Shown here: one piece after another, positions 16,042-23,255 of the stretch
Layout of the letters: each line of letters begins with the position of its first letter
How positions within the stretch are numbered: position 1 is the first letter of the stretch
Source: Gammaproteobacteria bacterium
Lineage (GTDB): Bacteria; Pseudomonadota; Gammaproteobacteria; Pseudomonadales; Azotimanducaceae
Direction: 5' to 3'
Assembly: GCA_018666555.1 (NCBI GenBank)
Contig: JABIZD010000184.1
Coordinates: 1-36,072, forward strand
Length of the DNA: 36,072 bases
The notes under the pieces: model-generated
What the model was told of the DNA's origin: nothing
The model's database searches: none
Seen by the model: the letters and a program-made list of their open reading frames with translations, nothing else
Made by a program: the position numbers and the translations under genes

Positions 16042-16701
16042 TTAAAACACACCAATACTGAAGAAAATGCCTATGCCAACCAACAGCCCGCTATACTTGG
16101 ATAGCCACCCGCTATGCCGCACTTCGACCACCCGCTGAGTTAGGGCATCACCAGGCACCGCCCCATCAAGGACCCGTTTTATGACGGGCAATTCGAAAAC
16201 ACAAACATTGACAGCAACGCCAGCCGTCGCTGCCAGTAGCATGATAGAGGCTAAATCATCAGGTGGGAAAAATAACAGTACCATGCCTACCAGGCACCAG
16301 TTGGCCACTGGCCCTCCTAGACTCATCATCAGAAACTGGTTACGACTATTTTCTATCAGGTCAAAACTGAACATGAAAAAAGACTTTCGTTCCTCAAGAA
16401 CAGGCGAAATCGATGCTGCCACTCTAGCCCCACTAAAATGCCCCCATTCGTGAAACAGAAAAGCAAGTCCAACACCAGCAAAAAAGCCGCTGGCGATGGA
16501 GATGCCCTGCGCCAGAACCAGGTCTGTCTGCTGCGCCCATTGATTAGCGCTGGCCCAAAGGATCACTATCGCGACAATAATAGCCCCGTGCTGAAAGCCG
16601 ACTGTCTTCAACCTGGCAAAATCCTGTCTGCGTAGTTTGTTCTTTTCTTTCTGAGTGACTATCTCATCCCCTTCACTCGCTGTCGCAATTGACTCTGCCA
16701 T
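16042..16701 (-). CDS. Membrane zinc metalloprotease, M50/site-2-protease-like
   Basis: A 219-residue integral membrane protein with about 5-6 hydrophobic segments. The zinc motif H84-E-W-G-H88 lies in a membrane helix, and 'LPVIKRVLDG' at 171-180 resembles the second site-2-protease motif (N/L-P...DG) that supplies the third metal ligand (Asp179). A 'SLGGPVANW' stretch at 127-135 is also M50-like. It probably cleaves membrane-embedded or signal-type substrates, but no anti-sigma or substrate gene adjoins it. AGAGGTGGGG precedes the ATG, a strong ribosome binding site. It lies 71 nt upstream of the enoyl-CoA hydratase on the same strand, so partial co-transcription is possible. Confidence 0.8.
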   Translation of the reverse strand: MAESIATASEGDEIVTQKEKNKLRRQDFARLKTVGFQHGAIIVAIVILWASANQWAQQTDLVLAQGISIASGFFAGVGLAFLFHEWGHFSGARVAASISPVLEERKSFFMFSFDLIENSRNQFLMMSLGGPVANWCLVGMVLLFFPPDDLASIMLLAATAGVAVNVCVFELPVIKRVLDGAVPGDALTQRVVEVRHSGWLSKYSGLLVGIGIFFSIGVF

Positions 16702-16738
16702 ACCCCACCTCTTAACGTTTATTTTTCACTTTTTAATC

Positions 16739-16764
16739 AATACCATCTATTATAAATACCATCT
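16739..16764 (-). promoter_or_regulatory. Direct-repeat operator around a TATAAT box upstream of the M50 protease gene
   Basis: On the plus strand AATACCATCT occurs at 16739-16748 and again at 16755-16764, separated by ATTATA. On the minus strand, in the direction of the protease gene, this reads AGATGGTATT-TATAAT-AGATGGTATT, so a consensus -10 sits between two identical 10-mers spaced 16 bp start to start. It lies about 38 nt upstream of the ATG. A dimeric activator or repressor site is likely. Confidence 0.45.
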
Positions 16765-16819
16765 CTGCGTTCTAAAATCACCTACTTCTTCAATCGACGA
16801 TTGCCCACTTGGATAGCCG

Positions 16820-17944
16820 TTACTGAACCAGTTTATCAATCGGCACTTGGACGCGGACCACCGTTCCTACTGGTTCGTTATCCAGTACGCTGATCTGTCC
16901 CGACAGCCTTTCCACCAAACCTTTCACTTGAGGGAGACCCAAACCTCTTTTATTGGCAATTCCCTCTGCTGACGAAAACAGATCAAAAACCTGGTCCTTG
17001 ATCACATCCGGAATTCCAGGCCCATTGTCTGAAACCAGACAAATGAAGCTCGCCTCAGAGATACTTACTTCTATTGCGATCTGGTACATCTGATCCTGAT
17101 TTGAACAGGCTTCAATCGCATTCATAACAATTGGCATGAAAATCTCTCTGATAGCTACCGCATCAACCTGCTGCTCGCCGATCGCATCACTCATCTCTGC
17201 CTCGAGGGTGATCCGGTCATCACTAGAAGCTCCCAGCACCAGAAGCAAATTATCAACTACCGGCCTGAACTCAAGGAAATCACGCTGGCCATCGTGGCGG
17301 TCAATCCCAGTAAATACCTGCATTTGCTCAAGGAGCGTGGTACAGGCACTAACTGAACTCAATATTTTATCAAGCGCGGGTTTTTGCTCGTCACCGACAA
17401 CATCCAATAGGCTATTAGCAAACCCACTGACAACGAACAATTTATTATTCAGGTTATGCGAGAGCCCTGCAGTCAAAGCAGCCACTGCCCGGTATTTCTC
17501 CTGAGCAACCATTTGAGCCTGGCTTTGTTCTAGTACGCGCATTAATTCAATCACTTTCATACGCTCCTGATACAAATCCAGGAATACCCTGACTTTTGCT
17601 CGAAGTTGGACGGTATCCAATGGTTTGAAAAGGAAATCAACGGCACCCATCTGGTATCCAGCTTTGGACAGATCTGGGGTCACATTATCCGCCGTCAGAA
17701 ACACAATTGGCGTCAATTGGTTAAGGCCTTTTACACGAATATCTTTGGCAAGGTCTATGCCATTCTTACCGGGCATATGCACATCGAGGATCAACATCAG
17801 AAATTGGTCATGGAAACAGGCTTGTTCAGCCTCATCAGCGTTGGTCGCCTTGACAATTTCAATTTCAAATGGTTTTAGGGCAAATTCGAGTAGAAGCAGG
17901 TTTTCTACTAGGTCATCAACAATCAAGATTTTGGCTAATGCCAT
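16820..17944 (-). CDS. Receiver-histidine kinase protein (REC-HisKA-like-HATPase)
   Basis: 374 residues, cytoplasmic. The N-terminal receiver (5-120) has acidic Asp10/Asp11, phospho-acceptor Asp54 ('LILDVHMPG'), Thr84 and Lys107. A short coiled linker (about 125-150) leads to an H-box with His163 in 'AGLSHNLNN', a variant of the usual A-H-D/E-x-N. The ATPase domain shows Asn275 ('VMNAIEA'), 'DNGPGIP' at 306-312 and 'RGLGLPQVKG' at 333-342. There is no DNA-binding output domain. It is the last gene of a four-gene operon and probably receives phosphate from the hybrid kinase encoded two genes upstream, then signals to a regulator encoded elsewhere. AGGAG precedes the ATG by 11 nt. Confidence 0.92.
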   Translation of the reverse strand: MALAKILIVDDLVENLLLLEFALKPFEIEIVKATNADEAEQACFHDQFLMLILDVHMPGKNGIDLAKDIRVKGLNQLTPIVFLTADNVTPDLSKAGYQMGAVDFLFKPLDTVQLRAKVRVFLDLYQERMKVIELMRVLEQSQAQMVAQEKYRAVAALTAGLSHNLNNKLFVVSGFANSLLDVVGDEQKPALDKILSSVSACTTLLEQMQVFTGIDRHDGQRDFLEFRPVVDNLLLVLGASSDDRITLEAEMSDAIGEQQVDAVAIREIFMPIVMNAIEACSNQDQMYQIAIEVSISEASFICLVSDNGPGIPDVIKDQVFDLFSSAEGIANKRGLGLPQVKGLVERLSGQISVLDNEPVGTVVRVQVPIDKLVQ

Positions 17945-18009
17945 TATTTAAGACGCTCCTGAGTAATCTTCTTCAATCAACACTGCAGAGCAAGACTCTG
18001 TAGCCTACT

Positions 18010-19047
18010 TTAGATCCTTAATCTAATCTGTCCACGCAATAGCTTTCTTTTCTGCTTACCGAAATTGGAAATATCTGCAGTGTAATCGATTTCAAAGGCA
18101 AATCTATTATTAGGCTCAAAACGCAAGCCAAATGACATTGTACTCTGATTATCAGTCTCTGTACCCAGTTCACAATGATATCCCTGAGCATAAATCAGCC
18201 ATTCATCATATCCATAATTCCAGTTGACCTCGACCACACTTCGCCTGGCACTGACATCATTATTTTTTCCGCGCGAATACTGACCCAGAAAACCCCATCG
18301 GCGGTACTCCAGTCTTGCATCAACGGCCACCCTTTCTCTTTCATTGGTATGCCCTGAAGGGCTCCACAGCTCACCTTTCACAACGGTCAATCCGAAGGCA
18401 ACCCAGTTGTCGAGTCTGGTTCCGACCCGAGCGGTCAGCAAATAGGGGTCACCATCATCTCGCCACTCATTACCGCTTCCACGGGTCATGGATACGTCAT
18501 ATTTGAGACTGGCTGTATAACCATCAATGGCAACGCCCCAATCGTCTTTCTGACCGGCATCCCAGGCATTACCGAATTGACGTAGCGTTGCATTAGTTTC
18601 GTACTCTCTTTCCAATCCATAAGGTAATTCCACATGACCAAGACTAATCTGTGCTCGACCATCAAATAGGGGGGCAAATCGAAAGTAAACGTTACGGAAC
18701 TGTAGTGCGGTATCATCCGGATCATCAAACAGACCCGGGTGCGGATTGAGTCTTACCGCTTTAATCAAATAGGGCTGGATCAGCAAGGCACCAATATCCT
18801 TTCCATTGATACTGAAGTTCCTGAAAAAATCAAAGCCCAGAAAGTGCATTTGAGAACTCTGGTCTGAGTTTCGATTCATATTCAATCGCAGGCTATAATC
18901 GATCACAAAACGGGTCTGAGAAGTAGCACCCGCACTTGAGGCGGAATAGGTGTTAGTTGGCATTGCGATTTCATCAGCCTGACTAGTGAAAAACGCAAAC
19001 ACCAAAACGAATTGAATACTAAATAGCTGCGGACCCTTTAATTTCAT
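18010..19047 (-). CDS. Outer-membrane beta-barrel protein
   Basis: 345 residues with a signal peptide (hydrophobic to about 'FFTSQA', residues 8-24). The mature part is rich in alternating polar/hydrophobic strands ('FRNVYFRFAPL', 'RLEYRRWGFLGQYS', 'WLIYAQGYHCEL', 'FAFEIDYTADISN') and ends in an arginine-rich strand finishing L-R-I, as in porin-like barrels. I do not recognise a specific family; a phosphate- or substrate-selective porin or a sensor-associated barrel are options. ATG 19047 has GGGAG 7 nt upstream and lies inside the 3' end of the kinase gene, a 29-nt overlap in another frame, so translation is probably coupled to the kinase. Confidence 0.75.
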   Translation of the reverse strand: MKLKGPQLFSIQFVLVFAFFTSQADEIAMPTNTYSASSAGATSQTRFVIDYSLRLNMNRNSDQSSQMHFLGFDFFRNFSINGKDIGALLIQPYLIKAVRLNPHPGLFDDPDDTALQFRNVYFRFAPLFDGRAQISLGHVELPYGLEREYETNATLRQFGNAWDAGQKDDWGVAIDGYTASLKYDVSMTRGSGNEWRDDGDPYLLTARVGTRLDNWVAFGLTVVKGELWSPSGHTNERERVAVDARLEYRRWGFLGQYSRGKNNDVSARRSVVEVNWNYGYDEWLIYAQGYHCELGTETDNQSTMSFGLRFEPNNRFAFEIDYTADISNFGKQKRKLLRGQIRLRI

Positions 19048-21595
19048 CAGAATGCTCCCTACCAGGCGTTTTTCCGCCTGCTCTTTTACTTCCAGGACGG
19101 TGTATGACTGACCTGGTGATTAAATCAACTAAATCTCTTGCGTAGACGGGAGTATTCAAAAAACCATGAAAGAAATCATAGTCTGGGAATGCGTTCTCGA
19201 AATCTGATTCATTGGAGCCAATTCCAATTACCAATGCATTAGAATCTGAAAACTCACCCTTTTCAACCAGGTTCTGTAATACATCAAGAAAATCTCTGAG
19301 TTTGACAACGTCCATCGCTACATTTACAAATATTAACTGTGATTCTTGACTTCTGGCACCTAATAGCGCTTCCTCGCCAGCGACCTGGACCACTTCAGCT
19401 GCAAAGTTCAGTTGCTCAATCAGCTGAAAAATACTCCGATCCAGCGAACCGTCATCCAAAAATATAACCTGTTCCTGATTATACAATTCAGAACTGATGA
19501 ATACGTTCAACCTCACTGACTCTTTCGCCATACTTTCAACTACGGGAAGCTTAAGTTCGAAAAAGAAACGACTACCCTTACCTTCAGCAGACTCGACCTG
19601 CAATTCTCCACCCATCAGCGAAACCATGCGTGAGAAGGACGCCAGGCCCAGGCCCAGGCCCGCACCAGCAAAAACCTTGGTTTCTCCCTGCACGAAAGGC
19701 TCAAACAGGTTCTCATGCAATTGCTCATTAATTCCCAAACCATCATCGGCCACTGCCACCGTTAGCAAGGCAACTTGGTCACTCACAACTGAGGCCTGCA
19801 CGCTGATCACAATGTGTTGTGCATCGCTGTGCTGTATCGCATTTTCGATCAAGCCCCGAACCACCTTTTGAATCAAGTTTTGGTCACACTGCAGATACAA
19901 ATCAGCGTCAATCCCGGCATGCATCTGTATTTCCAGGTCTTCATTTTGATTTTTTTGTTTGGCAATGGCGACCAGATCCTTAAACATAGCCAGCAGATTG
20001 ATCCTGTCTCGGTTGGGTTCGATGCCTCCAGCTTCCAGTTTAGAGAAATCTAAAATACCCGATAAGAGATTAAATAGCTGTCGACTTGAACTGAGGATAG
20101 TCTTCACAAATAAAGATTGCTGTTCGTCAAGTTCACCCTGCAGCAGTAAATCTGCCATACCAAAGATACCGTTGAAGGGGGTTCTAATTTCATGCGACAT
20201 AGTCGATAAAAAACTCGACTTGGCGATACTAGCCGCTTCGGCTTTCACTTTTTCCTTTTCCAGATCTTCGGTCCGCGACCGTACACGCTCTTCTAAGTGC
20301 TCTTCCAGCGTCAATCGTTCAATACTGTTTGAAATGACCCGGCCAATTTGCGCCAGAGACTCCTCGTTAAAGATCGTCTCCATCTGCTGTTTTGGATTGA
20401 CCATCACAACAAAGGCTTCCAATTCACCCGCGACATGAATCCCGATAAAGCCAACAACCGTATCGACCGGGACTGGAGTATCTTTTGTTGGCAAAAAGTC
20501 CTTCAATATAATATCCGTGGAACTTCCTGTCCTGATGCCAATCTGCGTTGACAACTGGCTTATACAGTAAGCCTGCTTTGAGATGACGTTAGCAAACCTT
20601 AATTCACCAGGCGCTTCACTACCATCTTTGGAATTGAGGTAATCGTAACCGTTGTCTCTCTGATACCAGATAACGTCGGTTGCGCTAAAGCCTTTTTGCA
20701 GGTCTTCAATGACAATATCATGAGAATCAAGCACCTTATCAATCTGAATCAGGCGAATGGATATATCCGAAATTATTTTCAATAGTTGTCTACGGGCTTC
20801 CAGTCGCTGGTCATAGGCAGTCAAGGACCTGGATAACGAGCGATACTCCCTTGGTCCCTCTTCTGGAAGCCTGATCAGTTCACCCTCTGCTATCGCAGAC
20901 TGCGCGACTTGATCAAGAAATTGGACCGGTCTTGCCAGATAGTGCAAATGAATCCGAAAAATCACCAAGGTGTAAAATAACCAGGCTATAAAAGAGCCTA
21001 AAGCACCAAAAATCAGGGTGTTACGCTCCGTACTGACTTGCAAATTCTTGCCTTCAAGCGCAGTGCTCAGCGATTTTTCCAGATCGATTAAGCTTTCATA
21101 GAGGCTTTCGCTGTTCCGGTCGTAATCAGCGAGAAACTGATCTATCTGTTGCTGTGATTGGACCGCATTCAGGTAACTCAGATTCGTTAAATTGTCCATC
21201 ACTTTTGTTAAATAGACATCGTATTGCTGAACCTCGGCATCGCTGACAGCCTCCACAAAATCGATTTCCCGATAGGAGGCTAGAGTGCTATTGCCCAACG
21301 AAATTGCACCGTCTATCAGGTAGGTTTCAGAACTTGCATAAATAAGATCGGCAAGAATCAATATTTTCCCAGTTGCAGCCCGAACACCCGCCACGTTAAA
21401 GGAGGCGAGTTTTATCTGGCTTAACCTTCCCGAATTTTCATCTAATTTTTGTATTTCGTAAACTGCAACCAAAATTATCAAGATAGCGGGCACGAAAAAT
21501 GCCATCGTGTAAATCAGCAAATGTGCGTGGATGGGTAACTTGCTAGTGCGTTCTATTAAAAATTTGATAACGCCTTTTCGACTCGGATCACGCAT
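19019..21595 (-). CDS. Membrane hybrid sensor histidine kinase with degenerate receiver
   Basis: 858 residues. TM1 (about 26-46) and TM2 (about 194-214) bracket a roughly 145-residue helical periplasmic sensor; a HAMP-like helix pair follows (215-270), then a GAF-like domain (about 275-430), a coiled coil, and HisKA with His468 in 'SHEIRTPFNG'. The ATPase domain has 'GLIENAIQHSD', 'DDGLGINE' and 'GAGLGLGL'. The last about 150 residues look like a receiver, but the phospho-acceptor position reads 'LIFVNVAMD', without a clear Asp, so it is probably degenerate. It lies 30 nt downstream of the exported-protein gene and overlaps the barrel gene by 29 nt. Phosphate likely passes in trans to the receiver of the last operon gene. 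Confidence 0.92.
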   Translation of the reverse strand: MRDPSRKGVIKFLIERTSKLPIHAHLLIYTMAFFVPAILIILVAVYEIQKLDENSGRLSQIKLASFNVAGVRAATGKILILADLIYASSETYLIDGAISLGNSTLASYREIDFVEAVSDAEVQQYDVYLTKVMDNLTNLSYLNAVQSQQQIDQFLADYDRNSESLYESLIDLEKSLSTALEGKNLQVSTERNTLIFGALGSFIAWLFYTLVIFRIHLHYLARPVQFLDQVAQSAIAEGELIRLPEEGPREYRSLSRSLTAYDQRLEARRQLLKIISDISIRLIQIDKVLDSHDIVIEDLQKGFSATDVIWYQRDNGYDYLNSKDGSEAPGELRFANVISKQAYCISQLSTQIGIRTGSSTDIILKDFLPTKDTPVPVDTVVGFIGIHVAGELEAFVVMVNPKQQMETIFNEESLAQIGRVISNSIERLTLEEHLEERVRSRTEDLEKEKVKAEAASIAKSSFLSTMSHEIRTPFNGIFGMADLLLQGELDEQQSLFVKTILSSSRQLFNLLSGILDFSKLEAGGIEPNRDRINLLAMFKDLVAIAKQKNQNEDLEIQMHAGIDADLYLQCDQNLIQKVVRGLIENAIQHSDAQHIVISVQASVVSDQVALLTVAVADDGLGINEQLHENLFEPFVQGETKVFAGAGLGLGLASFSRMVSLMGGELQVESAEGKGSRFFFELKLPVVESMAKESVRLNVFISSELYNQEQVIFLDDGSLDRSIFQLIEQLNFAAEVVQVAGEEALLGARSQESQLIFVNVAMDVVKLRDFLDVLQNLVEKGEFSDSNALVIGIGSNESDFENAFPDYDFFHGFLNTPVYARDLVDLITRSVIHRPGSKRAGGKTPGREHSDEIKGSAAI

Positions 21596-21625
21596 TTTTT
21601 AAGGACCTTCTATTCTCATCGCCTA

Positions 21626-22216
21626 TCAGGGATTAGCTTGACCGAGGAAGGAATTTGTGAGAATCAGGGTCTTGGTAGCAGATTTCACCATGGTCTCAAA
21701 CATATCCTGATTAAGTCCTTCGGCCGTCGCTGCGGCGATGTTTCCCTCAACATTAAATAAGCGGCTCAAGTTCCCTAGGGAAATCCCTTTAAACAATTCT
21801 TTTACTGGTCCCGACAAGGCATCCTTGCATGCTGGATCACGGCATCGCTGAAAGCGATAATCCAGAATTTCACCCTCTAACGACAGCGACCAGACAATTT
21901 CTATCACACCCCATTTCCCGAATTCACTTCGAGGATGGACGATACCAATCCGCCCTGATTCGTCCTCAATAAAATACACCGTGTGCTTACCTACCTCTTT
22001 TGGGTGCAGGAAAAACGGCAGCTTGTACTGATTCAGTGACATAGTCGCCTCTATGATGTTCACATCGACAACAGAAGCATAAAAATTCGAATAGGAAGGA
22101 TACAGCTCTTTGATATGCAGCAGTGGATCTCGCAAGGAGCAGAAAGCAACTGCAAAGCTATTTTGGACAGGCATGAAAAGCACGAAGCTTAAGATTATCG
22201 AAACTGCTACCTTCAT
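21626..22216 (-). CDS. Exported protein of a conserved uncharacterised family
   Basis: 196 residues with a clear signal peptide (residues 1-22, cleavage near 'NSFA'). The mature start 'FCSLRDP' and the core 'GRIGIVHPRSEFGKWGVIEIVWSLSL' followed by 'FQRCRDPACKD' recall periplasmic proteins that I remember as distantly FMN-binding-domain-like, but I cannot confirm this. Three cysteines (in 'FCSLRD', 'QRCRDPAC') could bind a cofactor or form a disulfide. A strong AGGAGGAAAG site precedes the ATG. As first gene of the operon with a membrane kinase, an outer-membrane barrel and a receiver-kinase, it may be the periplasmic ligand- or redox-sensing part of the signalling system (inference). Confidence 0.65.
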   Translation of the reverse strand: MKVAVSIILSFVLFMPVQNSFAVAFCSLRDPLLHIKELYPSYSNFYASVVDVNIIEATMSLNQYKLPFFLHPKEVGKHTVYFIEDESGRIGIVHPRSEFGKWGVIEIVWSLSLEGEILDYRFQRCRDPACKDALSGPVKELFKGISLGNLSRLFNVEGNIAAATAEGLNQDMFETMVKSATKTLILTNSFLGQANP

Positions 22217-22265
22217 ATCTTTCCTCCTAGAGAAGAAAATATCAGAACCAACTCACTGTAGATCC

Positions 22266-22298
22266 ACTATATTAACTTTATCTTAACCCCATCTTAAC
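22266..22298 (-). promoter_or_regulatory. OmpR/PhoB-type box and promoter of the sensory operon
   Basis: Reading toward the operon on the minus strand: GTTAAGAT-ggg-GTTAAGAT-aaa-GTTAATAT, i.e. plus-strand 8-mers ATCTTAAC at 22291 and 22280 and ATATTAAC at 22269, exactly 11 bp apart. The last half-site runs into a -10-like TATAGT (22271-22266), and no good -35 is present. Direct repeats at helical spacing replacing the -35 are typical of response regulators with winged-helix output. The box ends about 50 nt before the start codon. Confidence 0.6.
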
Positions 22299-22515
22299 TT
22301 ATGAAGATATTCTCAAGCAAATAATGACAACTAAACCAGCAGACAGGTTAGGAGTTAGCTTTATTTTTAGCGGTTCTTTTATTTTGCCATTATTTCGATA
22401 ATCCTTATAGCACTAATAATGAGTCTAGCTTAGAGTATAATCTACCGCTCCTGTTAGTATCAATATGGTGATAAATTCTGATCATCGACTACTTCTATCT
22501 CATCCAGCAATGCGA

Positions 22516-22995
22516 CTAAAAAACCATTCGACCCAAGCTTTCTGCGACACAAGCTGGTTTAGATTGTCCTTCGACTTCAACCACAACTTCATTCATGGTC
22601 TCAATCATACCGCCCTTTATCTCCACGCGTTTTAGCGTACTGGTGGTTCTTAGCCTTGCACCTGCTGGTACCGGGCTCGGAAACCTGACCTTGTCAAACC
22701 CGTAGTTAATGCCTAGCTTTTGGCCATCGATACGGATAGCCTGGCTGTCTGCATCTGCTGCTTTAGGCAAATGACCCATAATTGACAGCGTTAGGTGACC
22801 ATGGGCAATAGGGGCACCAAACGGACCTTGCTCGGCCTTGGCTACATCAACATGAATCCATTGATGATCCATAGTGACATCGGCAAAGTCATTGATGCGC
22901 TGCTGAGTTATCTCAAACCAATCACTCTGTGATGTTTGTTCGCCAATTCTTCCTCGCATCAGCTCGAGGGCATTTTTCAGGTTTGCGTCTGACAT
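22516..22995 (-). CDS. MaoC-like (R)-specific enoyl-CoA hydratase family protein
   Basis: 159 residues, single hot-dog domain. The hydratase-2 motif is present: 'FADVTMDHQWIHVD' (37-50) with catalytic Asp43 and His48, then 'GPFGAPIAHGHLTLS' (57-71). 'YGFDKVRFPSPVPAGARLR' is the usual following strand. It hydrates trans-2-enoyl-CoA to the (R)-3-hydroxyacyl-CoA, serving fatty acid or sterol side-chain breakdown, or precursor supply. It stands alone on the minus strand with a perfect 14-bp palindrome about 50 nt upstream, so it is probably controlled by its own repressor. Confidence 0.92.
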   Translation of the reverse strand: MSDANLKNALELMRGRIGEQTSQSDWFEITQQRINDFADVTMDHQWIHVDVAKAEQGPFGAPIAHGHLTLSIMGHLPKAADADSQAIRIDGQKLGINYGFDKVRFPSPVPAGARLRTTSTLKRVEIKGGMIETMNEVVVEVEGQSKPACVAESLGRMVF

Positions 22996-23043
22996 ATTAA
23001 TCTTTCCTATGTTGAACCATCACTAATGAACCGTCATGCGACA

Positions 23044-23057
23044 TTGTAGCGCTACAA
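23044..23057. promoter_or_regulatory. Perfect 14-bp palindrome upstream of the MaoC gene
   Basis: TTGTAGCGCTACAA is fully self-complementary and lies 49-62 nt before the MaoC ATG. Length, symmetry and place fit an operator for a TetR- or LacI-family regulator. An AGTGTC/GACACT inverted repeat at 23151-23170 is a second symmetric element in the same divergent region, closer to the TPR gene. Confidence 0.45.
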
Positions 23058-23255
23058 GCAAATTCTACCACCCCAACATACGGTCAAACAAAAGCTCCAA
23101 ATACTGGCCGTTCCTGAAAACGAGGGCTGATCTGGTAATGCATACTACTGAGTGTCCAACATCAGACACTGAATCTATCCAGTTAGATGGTTGACCCGCA
23201 AGCTCATTCAATGTTCTATACTGGCTGGACGAGCAAGATAGCCAAGGAGCCCATC

